From Bacteroidaceae bacterium (GTDB lineage Bacteria; Bacteroidota; Bacteroidia; Bacteroidales; Bacteroidaceae), in NCBI GenBank assembly GCA_017503065.1, contig JAFVTT010000025.1, forward strand, positions 1 to 59,126: a DNA stretch of 59,126 nt, read 5' to 3'. Made by a program: the position numbers and the translations under genes. Position 1 is the stretch's first letter; each line of letters starts with the position of its first letter. The notes beneath the pieces were generated by a model, which searched no databases, was not told the origin of the DNA, and worked only from the letters and a program-made list of their open reading frames with translations. Shown piece by piece: positions 1 to 7,919 of the stretch.

Positions 1-1
1 T

Positions 2-1204
2 AATCTTGAAACAATATATTTCAGGTCTCCACTACCACCAAAATTTGAAGTAGGAGGCATTGAACAAAGTCAATACACAAACCTAACTATTTATGTTCCC
101 GAGCAATATCTCCAAGCATACTTGAATGATGCGAGTTGGAGCCCATTGCACAAATATATGAAAGGGTATCAGTGTGATTACTCATATTACATTTCGTCAG
201 ATTATTCAAAAGATGGCGTTGTAACGACTCTCCAAACAGCAAACAAGGGCAATGGAATAGATATCGTGCTGATGGGTGATGCATACAGCGACCGCCAAAT
301 TGCCGATGGGACATATTGGGAGGATATGGAAAATCTTTATAATAACCTCTTTACCGAAGAACCTTACAAGTCATTCAAAGACCATTTTAATGTTTATTAT
401 GTAAATGTTGTATCTACTACAGAGGGATATGAACATAGTGGAGCTGCCTTAGGTGGATATTTTGGCGATGGTACATTGGTAGGCGGTAACGATAATGCTG
501 TATTTGATTACGCTCTCAAGGCAATTTCTGAGGAAGAAATGGACGAAGCATTGCTAATCGTGTCAATGAACTCCGATAACTATGCTGGTACTTGTTATAT
601 GTATTATCCTGACAATAGCGCAGGGTATGGCAATGGCGTATCTGTATCATACTTCCCGCGTGGTGGCAATGCCGAGACATTTGCCCAACTGCTCCACCAC
701 GAGGCGTGCGGTCATGGTTTTGCAAAACTTGCCGACGAGTATGCCTACGAGGATATGGGAGCTATTCCCGAGGCGGTAGTTACAAGCCATAAGTCGCAAC
801 AAACCGCTTGGGGTTGGTGGAAGAATGTCGATTTCACAAGCGACCCGACCGCGACTCGTTGGAGCCACTTCGTAAATGATACTCGCTATGCAAACGAGAG
901 CTTGGGGGCGTATGAAGGTGGTTTGACATATCAGAGTGGTGTATGGCGACCAACCGAAAACTCTATTATGCGCTACAACACAGGCGGATTTAACGCTCCA
1001 TCGCGTGAGGCGATATATTACCGCATTCACAAACTTGCCTACGGCGATAGTTGGGAGTATGACTATGAAGAGTTTGTAGAGTGGGATGCGCGTAACCGTA
1101 CGCCAGAGGCTATGGCAGCACGTGCCAAATCACACAAGCCGTCAAATTACAAGCCAACGCATCCGCCCGTAATCGTAAACAAATCGTGGAGAAAAGCGAA
1201 CTGA
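2..1204 (+). CDS. secreted M64-type metallopeptidase with leucine-rich-repeat-like N-terminal part (5' partial)
   Basis: The frame is open to the left edge, so the true start lies outside the window. The in-frame ATG at 122 is not a credible start because coding-like sequence precedes it. The first ~45 codons contain an LTIYVPEQYLQAYLNDASW pattern typical of BspA-type (LRR_5) repeats of Bacteroidales surface proteins. The rest resembles the IgA peptidase M64 family: about residue 190 of the ATG-122 frame shows HHEACGHGFAKLADEY, the HExxGHxxxxLxDE zinc-binding signature, with catalytic Glu inside HE. The substrate is unknown; M64 enzymes are extracellular proteases. The C terminus ends shortly after a basic, proline-rich stretch with no clear sorting domain. 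The gene is more AT-rich than the core genes to the right. Family confidence is good; the LRR assignment is by pattern only. Confidence 0.8.
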   Translation, partial: NLETIYFRSPLPPKFEVGGIEQSQYTNLTIYVPEQYLQAYLNDASWSPLHKYMKGYQCDYSYYISSDYSKDGVVTTLQTANKGNGIDIVLMGDAYSDRQIADGTYWEDMENLYNNLFTEEPYKSFKDHFNVYYVNVVSTTEGYEHSGAALGGYFGDGTLVGGNDNAVFDYALKAISEEEMDEALLIVSMNSDNYAGTCYMYYPDNSAGYGNGVSVSYFPRGGNAETFAQLLHHEACGHGFAKLADEYAYEDMGAIPEAVVTSHKSQQTAWGWWKNVDFTSDPTATRWSHFVNDTRYANESLGAYEGGLTYQSGVWRPTENSIMRYNTGGFNAPSREAIYYRIHKLAYGDSWEYDYEEFVEWDARNRTPEAMAARAKSHKPSNYKPTHPPVIVNKSWRKAN

Positions 1205-1232
1205 ATGCAGGCACTGTAAGATAGTATAACAT

Positions 1233-1289
1233 GCAACCGATACTTTGCGAAAGCCGCAAAACATGCGACTTTAGCAGAGTATCGGTTGC
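1233..1289. terminator. nested inverted repeat after the M64 gene
   Basis: GCAACCGATACT (1233-1244) pairs perfectly with AGTATCGGTTGC (1278-1289). A second short stem, TTGCG/CGCAA, sits in the loop. It lies between the M64 stop and the dehydrogenase remnant on the other strand, so it may act as a bidirectional terminator. No strong T-run follows on either strand. Confidence 0.5.
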
Positions 1290-1322
1290 CCCTCTGTATA
1301 TATTATATAAGGTGTAATACTA

Positions 1323-1652
1323 CTACTCAATCTTCATTCGCTCCCATAGACTTGATGGTATCAGGCGCCAGAGGAAGACGAGGATGCGGAAGCGCCAGTC
1401 GATGGTGACGATTCGTTTGCCTGATAGGACTCCACGGACGATGGAGCGTGCTACAGGTTGGGGCTTCATCATCATGGGGTAATGGAAATCCTTGGACAGA
1501 AGGTCGGTGTTGACGAAACCTGGTCGTATGTCGGTGAATGTGATGTCCAGCCCCCTAATGTGTGCCAATTGCGAAAGGGCTTCGAGGTATGTGTTGCAAT
1601 AGCGCTTGGTGGCGGAGTAGGAGGGGGCTGCTCCCATGCCGACTCCATCCCA
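1323..1652 (-). pseudogene. short-chain dehydrogenase/reductase, C-terminal remnant
   Basis: The remaining ~109 codons match the C-terminal half of a short-chain dehydrogenase. They hold the catalytic YSATK (YxxxK) motif followed by a DIRPGFVNTDL segment like the PGxxxT region of SDRs. The Rossmann half with the TGxxxGIG nucleotide-binding motif is absent. Reading upstream on the minus strand, a TGA stop at 1653-1655 comes five codons before the ATG at 1637, and the next 100 bases show no SDR-like sequence. An intact SDR is about 240 residues, so the gene is beheaded. The break lies just downstream of the TIR gene, on the distal side of the defence operon. A short translated product is possible but could not bind cofactor. 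Confidence 0.7.
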
Positions 1653-1768
1653 TCACCAACATGGCTATGAGTTCTGCAAGTTGATATTTGTCATTTACAA
1701 CAAATTCATAGTCCTTGCATAAAGTGGCTAGCGATTTGCATCCAATGGTTATCATATCCTCTTTTTAT

Positions 1769-2782
1769 TTAGAATGGCAAGTCGTTATTATCAAATACAG
1801 AAGTTGGTGTGTGTAACTGTGATACTATTACAGGAAATCCATATTTCTGGAAGACTTTATTTGCCATGGCTAAATTTTGACGATCCATCAGTAGCGCATT
1901 GTCTGAATAGTGATTCCTAAGATTAACTATATGACGTCTGTCGATACGTTCGTACATCTCAAGAATTGGTAACAGAGTTTTGCACTCTGCATCATTCTTG
2001 ACATTGAGCAACAGACTGATCAATTTCTCCGAGTACAAGTCTTTTGTGCGATCATTATTTGAGATTGCCTTCCATACTTCTGCAGCCATATCCGCAGATG
2101 TACTTTTGGACTTCAATGCTTGGAACTTACCAAAGAAGCCGTATGGGTTCTCACCTTTGTTAATTGATATTACCAATTTGTGCTGACCAAGCGCAATACC
2201 TACCTCTTGGTCACACCACTGACTTCCATTAAACTCTGGAACAACAATAGCACATAGTGCATCCATTGTGAACAGACCATTTTCTATCTCCACCTCCCAT
2301 TCTTTTGAAGGTGTAATATCTTCATGTGCCACAAAGCAATCTATACCATAAGTGGCAAGACTGTTTTTAAGGTTTGAAGCAGATTCTTTGTACTTACTCA
2401 CATGACTTATAAACAGTCGAAAGTAGCCAGGCTTCCACATCGTATCGTTATTGTTGGTGCCAAAATCTATTTGACTGTTATCGCTCGGAGAGATAGCAAC
2501 TTGACTCAGGCGAATAGAATCATCACCCTTCATCATATCCTCATAAAAGGCCCGAACTTTATTTTCTGCCTCCTCGATGCGATTTGAATCCTTCAACTTA
2601 TAGTAAACATCAAGAGGCAGGTTCAATTTGATGAGATAGGTATCAATGCCACCATTCCAATTGTCATGGTCTTGCCAAATTTCCTCTATATTATTATCTA
2701 CGAAGGCAGAAGCCAAATCCTTATCATATCGGAGAAGCAACTTCTGTACAGTTCGGGTATATGATTTGAATACGTCTGTCAT
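1769..2782 (-). CDS. TIR-domain protein with N-terminal helical region
   Basis: 337 residues. Residues 1-115 are charged and probably helical, with no family I recognise. Residues about 119-208 form a TIR domain: YFRLFISH is the first strand, VAHEDITPSKEWE the BB-loop area, and SQWCDQEVGIAL carries the Glu (E193) that matches the NADase catalytic glutamate of SARM1-like and bacterial defence TIRs. The remainder has no recognised domain. There is no signal peptide or membrane segment, so it is cytoplasmic. It is the last gene of a leftward operon after the AAA ATPase and RloB-like genes, 95 bp below the latter; no TAnnTTTG box was found in that gap, so co-transcription is inferred. NAD+ depletion on phage sensing is the obvious hypothesis. 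It could also be an unrelated stand-alone TIR effector. Confidence 0.85.
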   Translation of the reverse strand: MTDVFKSYTRTVQKLLLRYDKDLASAFVDNNIEEIWQDHDNWNGGIDTYLIKLNLPLDVYYKLKDSNRIEEAENKVRAFYEDMMKGDDSIRLSQVAISPSDNSQIDFGTNNNDTMWKPGYFRLFISHVSKYKESASNLKNSLATYGIDCFVAHEDITPSKEWEVEIENGLFTMDALCAIVVPEFNGSQWCDQEVGIALGQHKLVISINKGENPYGFFGKFQALKSKSTSADMAAEVWKAISNNDRTKDLYSEKLISLLLNVKNDAECKTLLPILEMYERIDRRHIVNLRNHYSDNALLMDRQNLAMANKVFQKYGFPVIVSQLHTPTSVFDNNDLPF

Positions 2783-2877
2783 AAATATAAAAATGGAAGT
2801 TAGTTCTGACTGAGATTACCATCCTAGTAAATACCAAATTGTCAGATGAAATTGTTATTAATTGGTAACACCTATTA

Positions 2878-3486
2878 TCATTCCAACTCTTTCAGTTCCT
2901 TCATTAACCGCCCAAGTTCAGAGTAAGTATACTCCCTGGCATCTTTCAACTTCTCTTCCATTGACCGATTGGCATTGGCCACAGCCTTTTCGAGACTTCC
3001 GCCATTCCGTTCGAAATAGTTATGCAGTCCCTTGCTCTTGATAAAGAAATCAGTAGTTTTCTGATATGCTGCGGATTTGTTCAAGTCTTTAAGCAACGAC
3101 TCTTGATTCTCGTATGCACGGGAGGTATAGCGGAAGTAGTAGAGGAAGAACAACTCGGTGCTGCGGTGAGTCTCAAAGAACTCAACGCTGCAGTATATGC
3201 CTTTCTTCGGTTTGGCGATGGGCTTGGCATACTTAGCTCTTAACTTCTGGTATTGCGTACGCTCGGGTTCCGTGTCTTTGGTGTCCATATCGATGACGCA
3301 AAAGATATGGCTGTAGCCCAAGGCTATTCCCTCTTCAATCTTTAGTTCAAGTTCTTTGATGCTGGTGTGCTTGGGGTAGTCGGGCTTGATGGTGATGTTC
3401 TTGTATACATCGCACAGGGACTTGAAGTAATAGAACTCAGTAGGTCCCTCCCCCAAGATAAGTGTTGCTTGTCTTAGCTTACCCAT
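2878..3486 (-). CDS. RloB-like TOPRIM-fold protein
   Basis: 202 residues. The N terminus reads ATLILGEGPTEFYYF (Glu13/Glu17) and is followed at residues 64-69 by VIDMDT (Asp66, Asp68). This E-then-DxD spacing is that of TOPRIM nucleases and of the RloB family. The C-terminal half is rich in Lys and Glu and probably helical. It starts 2 bp after the stop of the upstream AAA ATPase gene, so the two are almost certainly translated together. RloA/RloB-type and AbiL/PARIS-type systems pair an AAA ATPase with a TOPRIM effector that attacks nucleic acid when released. That analogy, not a direct match, is the basis for the proposed defence role. Cytoplasmic; no signal peptide. Confidence 0.8.
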   Translation of the reverse strand: MGKLRQATLILGEGPTEFYYFKSLCDVYKNITIKPDYPKHTSIKELELKIEEGIALGYSHIFCVIDMDTKDTEPERTQYQKLRAKYAKPIAKPKKGIYCSVEFFETHRSTELFFLYYFRYTSRAYENQESLLKDLNKSAAYQKTTDFFIKSKGLHNYFERNGGSLEKAVANANRSMEEKLKDAREYTYSELGRLMKELKELE

Positions 3487-3487
3487 A

Positions 3488-4768
3488 TCAGTCCTCCAAG
3501 TTTATAAAGATACTTCCCAGTTCTGGCTTTGCACCCAATCGACCTATGCGATAGGAGTTGTAAAGCGACAGATTCTTGTGCAAGCCAAATGAGTCGCCAC
3601 GGGCATATTCGGAGGAGGCAGTCTCACGGTTTTTCTCAACGAACCACACTACGCCACGATTCTCATTGATCAGGTCCTGAGAGAGAAGGGTGGTCTCTTG
3701 GCTGGTGATGATGAGTTGCGACTTCTCGGAGTTGAAGATGAAGACATTGAGGTAATAGAACAGGAGGTCGTTGTGAAGGTCTTCGCCCAATTCGTCAAGG
3801 AAATAGACGTGGGGACTCGTTATCATATTGTACAAGGCCTCCAAGATGCGGATGTACTTTTGTGTACCCTTTGACTGCCATCTGAGGGGGATGTCGAAAT
3901 CGCCATTGTCTGAATGGTTCAAGAAGGTGATGGAATCAGTGGTTGGCTTCAAAAGCACATCTTTCATCTCCTCAGGGATATTCTCTTTCTGGATGCGCTC
4001 GCGGAAATCGTTGGGTACAAATCGGTCTTCTACAACAGGACGATACTCCAGAATGTTTAAGTCGGCTTTCTGAAGCATCGTATTATAGAACTTACGCTTT
4101 TTAGGATGATTGTATGCATCCTTTAAAATCTCAACAATTCCTTTGTCTTCGTCGCCATCAATGTCGTGGTAGTTGGTCATAATCCAACCATGCAGTTCCT
4201 TGAATGGGGCTATGTCTTCCGTCAATGCGTTCTTTCTGCAAACGGAAAGTACGCTATGGTTATTCAGTGTGTGCTCCCTAATGCTGTCTTGGGTCTTTGG
4301 CTGAAGCTTTAGGCTTGGTCCGAACTTAATATCTGCCTGCACATTATCGTCGACAAAAGTACGTTCGTAGAAGAGCACTTTTGATTTATTGGGATAATAG
4401 TTTAGGACTTCGTTTAGAATGTACTTTTCATTGAACTTTACGTCGTAATCATATCTAATGCTATTGGCATAGAACGATACATGCATCTCTATGGGCTCAT
4501 CTTTTGTCAAGATAAAAGGAATACTGCCGCTAATCTTTTTAGTGGCATCATATCTGGACTGAATTAATATGTGAAATATTTCGTCCATAGCAATCAGCAT
4601 ATTTGATTTGCCCGAAGCATTAGAGCCATAAAGAATGCCTAACTTATACAGGAACACATTTTCGGAAACTTCAGTCACCAATTCCGAAGCTGGTCCTTTG
4701 GCTAAGAAACTCAACTCTTGTTTGTCGCGAATGGAAAGGTAATTCTTTACCCAAAACTCTCGTATCAT
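3488..4768 (-). CDS. AAA-family ATPase (AAA_15/RloA-like), first gene of defence operon
   Basis: 426 residues from the ATG at 4768 (MIREFWVKNYLSIRDKQEL), the usual N terminus of AAA_15/OLD-type ATPases. A longer frame to 4900 exists, but a promoter-like TATTTTTG (minus strand, 4803-4810) lies inside it. Motifs: Walker A GSNASGKS at residues 48-55; a signature-like SKGT segment in the C-terminal third; Walker B VYFLDELGED around 321-330 with Asp-Glu; then an ITSQE segment resembling the D/H-loop area. The central ~200 residues, probably the coiled-coil or sensor insertion, are poorly conserved. As in PARIS AriA or RloA, it likely forms an ATP-dependent scaffold controlling the TOPRIM and perhaps the TIR partner. 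AT-rich compared with the genes to the right of the tRNA. Confidence 0.85.
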   Translation of the reverse strand: MIREFWVKNYLSIRDKQELSFLAKGPASELVTEVSENVFLYKLGILYGSNASGKSNMLIAMDEIFHILIQSRYDATKKISGSIPFILTKDEPIEMHVSFYANSIRYDYDVKFNEKYILNEVLNYYPNKSKVLFYERTFVDDNVQADIKFGPSLKLQPKTQDSIREHTLNNHSVLSVCRKNALTEDIAPFKELHGWIMTNYHDIDGDEDKGIVEILKDAYNHPKKRKFYNTMLQKADLNILEYRPVVEDRFVPNDFRERIQKENIPEEMKDVLLKPTTDSITFLNHSDNGDFDIPLRWQSKGTQKYIRILEALYNMITSPHVYFLDELGEDLHNDLLFYYLNVFIFNSEKSQLIITSQETTLLSQDLINENRGVVWFVEKNRETASSEYARGDSFGLHKNLSLYNSYRIGRLGAKPELGSIFINLED

Positions 4769-4802
4769 ATGTTTTGTTTTGCTTAAATCTGTAATTCTTC
4801 TA

Positions 4803-4834
4803 CAAAAATAAGGAAAATACTTGTATATATCAAG
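4803..4834 (-). promoter_or_regulatory. promoter of the AAA/TOPRIM/TIR operon
   Basis: On the minus strand a TATTTTTG (-7 box, 4803-4810) is preceded after 20 bp by CTTG (-33 box, about 4831-4834). This matches the Bacteroidetes sigma-A pattern and sits about 35 bp before the chosen ATG. Confidence 0.5.
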
Positions 4835-4899
4835 GCATTTTGTTTCTTTTTGAAGTTTTGTTACGTTTTTGGCACAAATATGTGGTATTCTCGGTTTCA

Positions 4900-5207
4900 A
4901 TGTTCTTTCAAACTCCGAAACGCGTTAGTCGCCCGTAAATAGCAATAGCCAAAGTCTTGGGTGTTAAGGTCAGCGTAGAGATAGTTTAACTCCCCCAAAT
5001 CCTACTCACATCCCAAACGCCCTCACCTCTACATCAACACCCCGATGTGGGGCAACATGGAATTGTGGAGAACCTATGCCGCTTCTCTTTATTCTATGCC
5101 GTTCCTTGTGCATTTGGATAATAGCCGTGCAGACCAGTTTCTTGTCTGTTTTCATTGCCCCGGTGACAATAAGGGCTTAAAACGCGGTCCAGAACTATGA
5201 AGAAAAA
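4900..5207. other. gene-poor stretch between defence operon and tRNA-Arg
   Basis: No convincing gene is present. A plus-strand frame open from the ATG at 5044 (51 codons) and a minus-strand frame of similar length were read; neither resembles a known protein. The DNA may be decayed coding sequence left by integration or deletion next to the tRNA. Confidence 0.4.
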
Positions 5208-5240
5208 TCAGGAAGAGGGCAATGGTTGCCTTCTTCCTGA
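5208..5240 (-). terminator. rho-independent terminator of tRNA-Arg
   Basis: TCAGGAAGAGGGCAA pairs with TTGCCTTCTTCCTGA (one G-T pair) around a 3-nt loop. On the minus strand the stem is followed by TTTTTCT (complement of 5201-5207), directly downstream of the tRNA gene. Confidence 0.8.
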
Positions 5241-5250
5241 CTGCTTTTAG

Positions 5251-5324
5251 TGACCTCGCTGGGACTCTAACCCAGGACCTTCGGAACCGGAATCCGACGC
5301 TCTATACAACTAAGCTACGAGGCC
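5251..5324 (-). tRNA. tRNA-Arg (anticodon CCG)
   Basis: On the minus strand the cloverleaf folds completely: acceptor GGCCTCG with CGAGGTC (one G-T pair), D stem GCTT/GAGC, anticodon stem TCGGA/TCCGA enclosing loop TTCCGGT (anticodon CCG, reading CGG), T stem CTGGG/CCCAG, and discriminator A at 5251. CCA is not encoded. The 3' end faces the defence operon, so the gene could serve as an integration site. No repeated copy of the tRNA 3' end was found between 1.2 and 5.2 kb. Confidence 0.93.
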
Positions 5325-5333
5325 GTGTCAAGG

Positions 5334-5468
5334 ACCCACCCCCTGACCCCTCCCTGTAGGGCGGGGAGTATATAGTGCTGGGGAATGAGTTTTTGTTAAA
5401 GTGTTAATTTCATTGTCGGTTGTAACTACTCCCCTCCATACAGGGAGTGGGTGGGGGGAGGGTCCCCC
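5334..5468 (-). repeat. MITE-like ~135-bp palindromic-ended element, copy 1
   Basis: The ends are inverted repeats (GGACCCACCCCC at the left, GGGGGGAGGGTCC at the right). Reverse-complemented, the interior aligns with the copy at 23401-23541, sharing GTTACAAC, GACAATGAA and CTCATTCCCCAG. No coding potential. It sits between tRNA-Arg and the 3' end of the S9 peptidase gene. Confidence 0.7.
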
Positions 5469-5480
5469 TTTCCGTTTTAT

Positions 5481-7694
5481 TTACTTCATGCTGTCCTTGA
5501 AGTGGTTTATCAACTGGCGGTACAGGTGGTTGCGGGTGTTGCCGCCGTAGATGGAGTGGTTGCGGTTGGTGTAGGTGAGTTGGCGGAAGTCCTTGTCGGC
5601 ATGGACGAGGGCTTCGGTGTACTCTGCCACGTTGCGGAAGTGCACGTTGTCGTCGGCAAGGCCGTGGATGATGAGCAGGCTTCCGCTAAGGTTCTTGGCA
5701 CGGGTGATGGGGCTGCAATCGTAACCCTCCTGGTTCTCCTTGGGGGTGCGCATGAAGCGCTCGGTGTAAACCGTGTCGTAGTAGCGCCATGAGGTGGGAG
5801 GTGCCACGGCCACGCCGGCATAGAATACGGGGCGGCCTTCGGACATGCTCATGAGGGTGTTGAAACCGCCGAAACTCCATCCCCAGATGCCTATGTGCTT
5901 GGCGTCCACCCAGGGGAGTTTGCTCAGGTAGATGGCTGTCTCCACCTGGTCGTGGCTCTCCAGTTGGCCGAGTTTCAGGTAGGTCTGCTTCTCGAACTCG
6001 GCACCGCGTCCGCCAGTACCGCGTCCGTCCACGATGACGCTGACGAAACCTTCCTGTGCCATGTATCTTTCCAGCAGGGCGGCAGAGCAGTTGCCTGCGT
6101 ACCAGGAATCCAGAACCTGCTGGGAACCGGGACCGCTGTACTGGAAGAGGATGACGGGGTATTTCTTGTTGGCGTCGAAGTCGGCAGGCTTCACCATAAT
6201 GCCGTTCAGGTCCACGCCGTCTTGTGTCTGGAACTGGAAGAACTCTATCTTGGCCAGGTTCATGCCGTCAATCTTCTGCTTCAGTGCGGCATTGTCCTGG
6301 AGGGTCTTCTGTACCTTGCCCTTGTCGTTGCGCAGGGTGTAGGTGGGAGGTGTGGCGGCAGAGTGGTGGGTGAGCATCAGTTGCTTGAAGTTGCCGGAGA
6401 AGATGGCCGAGTTCTGGCCGGGCTCTGTGCTGATGGAGGTTACCTTGCCCTTGGCGTCGCACTTGTAGACTCCGGTGCGCAGAGGACCGCCGTCCTGTGC
6501 CTGATAGTAGTATGTGCCGGTCTTCTCGTCGTAGCCGTAGAAGTCGGTGATGATGTCCTGTCCCTTGCCTATTTCGCGCTTCAGTGTGCCCAGGAGGTTG
6601 TACTGGTAGAGGTGTGCAAAGCCGGAGCGCTCGCTCATCAGTATGAAGCCGTCCTTGATGGTCTTGAAGAGGGTGTAGGTCTTGTCGGCCACGTAGGGCT
6701 TCACCTCGTCCGTGACGATGCAACGGCACTCGGTGGAGCGGGGATTGGCCACCCACACCTGCAGGTTGTCCTGATGGCGGTTCTGGGTGAGTATGAGCAG
6801 CTTGTTGGGATCGCTGCTGAATGCTATGCGGGGGATGTAGCCTTCGGCCTCCAGGGGAACCTTAACCTCGCGTGTGGCACGGCTCTTGATGTCGAAGGTG
6901 TGCACGCTTACCTTGCTGTTGGGCTGGCCGGCAATGGGGTACTTGTATTCGTATGCGCCGGGGTACTCGGCATTTTCCTTCATCTCGGGGAGCATGCCCT
7001 TGTACATGGGGAAGGAGAACAGGGGCACCTGGCTCTCGTCGTAGCGTATCCATGCCAGCATGGTGGCGTCGGCATTGAAGTCGAAACTGCGGTTTGTCAC
7101 GAACTCCTCTTCGTAGACCCAGTCGGCCTTGCCGTTGATGATGCTGTTGAACTTGCCGTCCTTGGTAATCTGCACCTCGGCATTGTCGAAGAGCAGTTTC
7201 ACCAGGAAGAGGTTGCCCTCGCGCACGAAGCCCACCATGTTGCCGTCGGGGCTCCAGAGGGGGCACTCCTGCGGACCTCCGTCGGAGAGTGGCGCCAGGG
7301 TGCGGTTCTGTACATTATATATATAATATACGGCCGTGGTGCTGTGGCGGTAGATGCTCTGTGTCTGGGTGCGCAGAAGTATGTTCTTCTGGTTGGGCGA
7401 CATGATGTAGCCGTCAATGCGAGAGACTTTCACCTTGCCCTTGGTGTTGTCGGCATCAAAGAGGACACCTGTCTGCTCGCCGGTCTTGAAGGAACTTACC
7501 ACAATTCTCTTTCCGTCCACCAACTGGCTGTAACTCTCGCCGTCGGCCAGGGGATTTACACCATATATGCCATGGGCATAAAACTCGCCGCCGGTGATGG
7601 ACTTGAGGGAAAGGGGACCGTTCTCTGCCATGCCGGTTACGGACATGAGAGGAGAGAAAAGTACGGTCAGTACGAGCAGAATCTTCTTTATCAT
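5481..7694 (-). CDS. S9 family serine peptidase, DPP-IV-like
   Basis: 737 residues from the ATG at 7694; an in-frame TTG two codons earlier is not needed. A signal peptide (MIKKILLVLTVLFSPLMSV) directs export to the periplasm or envelope. Residues ~40-480 are the beta-propeller of the DPP-IV N-terminal family, with a DWVYEEEF segment like the Glu-Glu motif that anchors the substrate amino terminus. The C-terminal alpha/beta-hydrolase domain has GWSFGG (Ser ~607), LADDNVHF (Asp ~682) and NRNHSIYG (His ~713) as the catalytic triad. Expected activity is removal of X-Pro (or X-Ala) dipeptides from peptides. It is monocistronic, with a TACCTTTG box (minus strand, 7722-7729) about 28 bp before the start. 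Length and motifs are complete. Confidence 0.93.
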   Translation of the reverse strand: MIKKILLVLTVLFSPLMSVTGMAENGPLSLKSITGGEFYAHGIYGVNPLADGESYSQLVDGKRIVVSSFKTGEQTGVLFDADNTKGKVKVSRIDGYIMSPNQKNILLRTQTQSIYRHSTTAVYYIYNVQNRTLAPLSDGGPQECPLWSPDGNMVGFVREGNLFLVKLLFDNAEVQITKDGKFNSIINGKADWVYEEEFVTNRSFDFNADATMLAWIRYDESQVPLFSFPMYKGMLPEMKENAEYPGAYEYKYPIAGQPNSKVSVHTFDIKSRATREVKVPLEAEGYIPRIAFSSDPNKLLILTQNRHQDNLQVWVANPRSTECRCIVTDEVKPYVADKTYTLFKTIKDGFILMSERSGFAHLYQYNLLGTLKREIGKGQDIITDFYGYDEKTGTYYYQAQDGGPLRTGVYKCDAKGKVTSISTEPGQNSAIFSGNFKQLMLTHHSAATPPTYTLRNDKGKVQKTLQDNAALKQKIDGMNLAKIEFFQFQTQDGVDLNGIMVKPADFDANKKYPVILFQYSGPGSQQVLDSWYAGNCSAALLERYMAQEGFVSVIVDGRGTGGRGAEFEKQTYLKLGQLESHDQVETAIYLSKLPWVDAKHIGIWGWSFGGFNTLMSMSEGRPVFYAGVAVAPPTSWRYYDTVYTERFMRTPKENQEGYDCSPITRAKNLSGSLLIIHGLADDNVHFRNVAEYTEALVHADKDFRQLTYTNRNHSIYGGNTRNHLYRQLINHFKDSMK

Positions 7695-7721
7695 TGCCAA
7701 ATCTTTTAGTCAATTTCCATG

Positions 7722-7729
7722 CAAAGGTA
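7722..7729 (-). promoter_or_regulatory. -7 promoter box of the S9 peptidase gene
   Basis: Minus-strand TACCTTTG matches TAnnTTTG. The -33 partner is weak (CTTTA about 23 bp further). The position fits the ATG at 7694. Confidence 0.5.
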
Positions 7730-7804
7730 GCAATTTATGTCATAAATAGGGCTAAAGTGACGACAGATTTAACGTTTTTATAATAATTCTTTAGCAAATT
7801 CATA

Positions 7805-7832
7805 TTGTTTTCTGCTCTTTTTGTTAACTTTG
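7805..7832 (+). promoter_or_regulatory. promoter of the ABC-ATPase gene; ~80-nt leader
   Basis: TTG (7805-7807), 17-bp spacer, TAACTTTG (7825-7832). The implied transcript start is near 7840, leaving ~80 nt before the ATG at 7920. The leader contains small stems (GCATTC/GAATGT and CCAGG/CCTGG). I could not match it to a known riboswitch. Confidence 0.6.
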
Positions 7833-7919
7833 TCCCGATTTATGCGCGAGAAATGCATCATTCATGCCAATGGGAAGCATTCAGAGGAATGTGCGACCAG
7901 GGAAGCCTGTCCTGGGGAA

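Noticed and set aside
1323..4900. Transposon or integron carrying the defence genes
   Set aside because: No transposase, integrase, terminal inverted repeats or target duplication were found around the operon.
5040..5200. Missing N-terminal half of the truncated dehydrogenase (ALIVTGA on the minus strand)
   Set aside because: Only five or six residues resemble an SDR start; no GxxxGIG follows and the frame diverges at once.
5895..7709. 604-residue open frame opposite the S9 peptidase gene
   Set aside because: Also a codon-bias shadow; it contains the complement of the catalytic motifs and no start signals.
7838..7919. Leader of the ABC-ATPase gene as a cobalamin riboswitch
   Set aside because: The transporter type fits and GGGAAG plus small stems occur, but the conserved B12-box and core segments of known cobalamin riboswitches could not be aligned.
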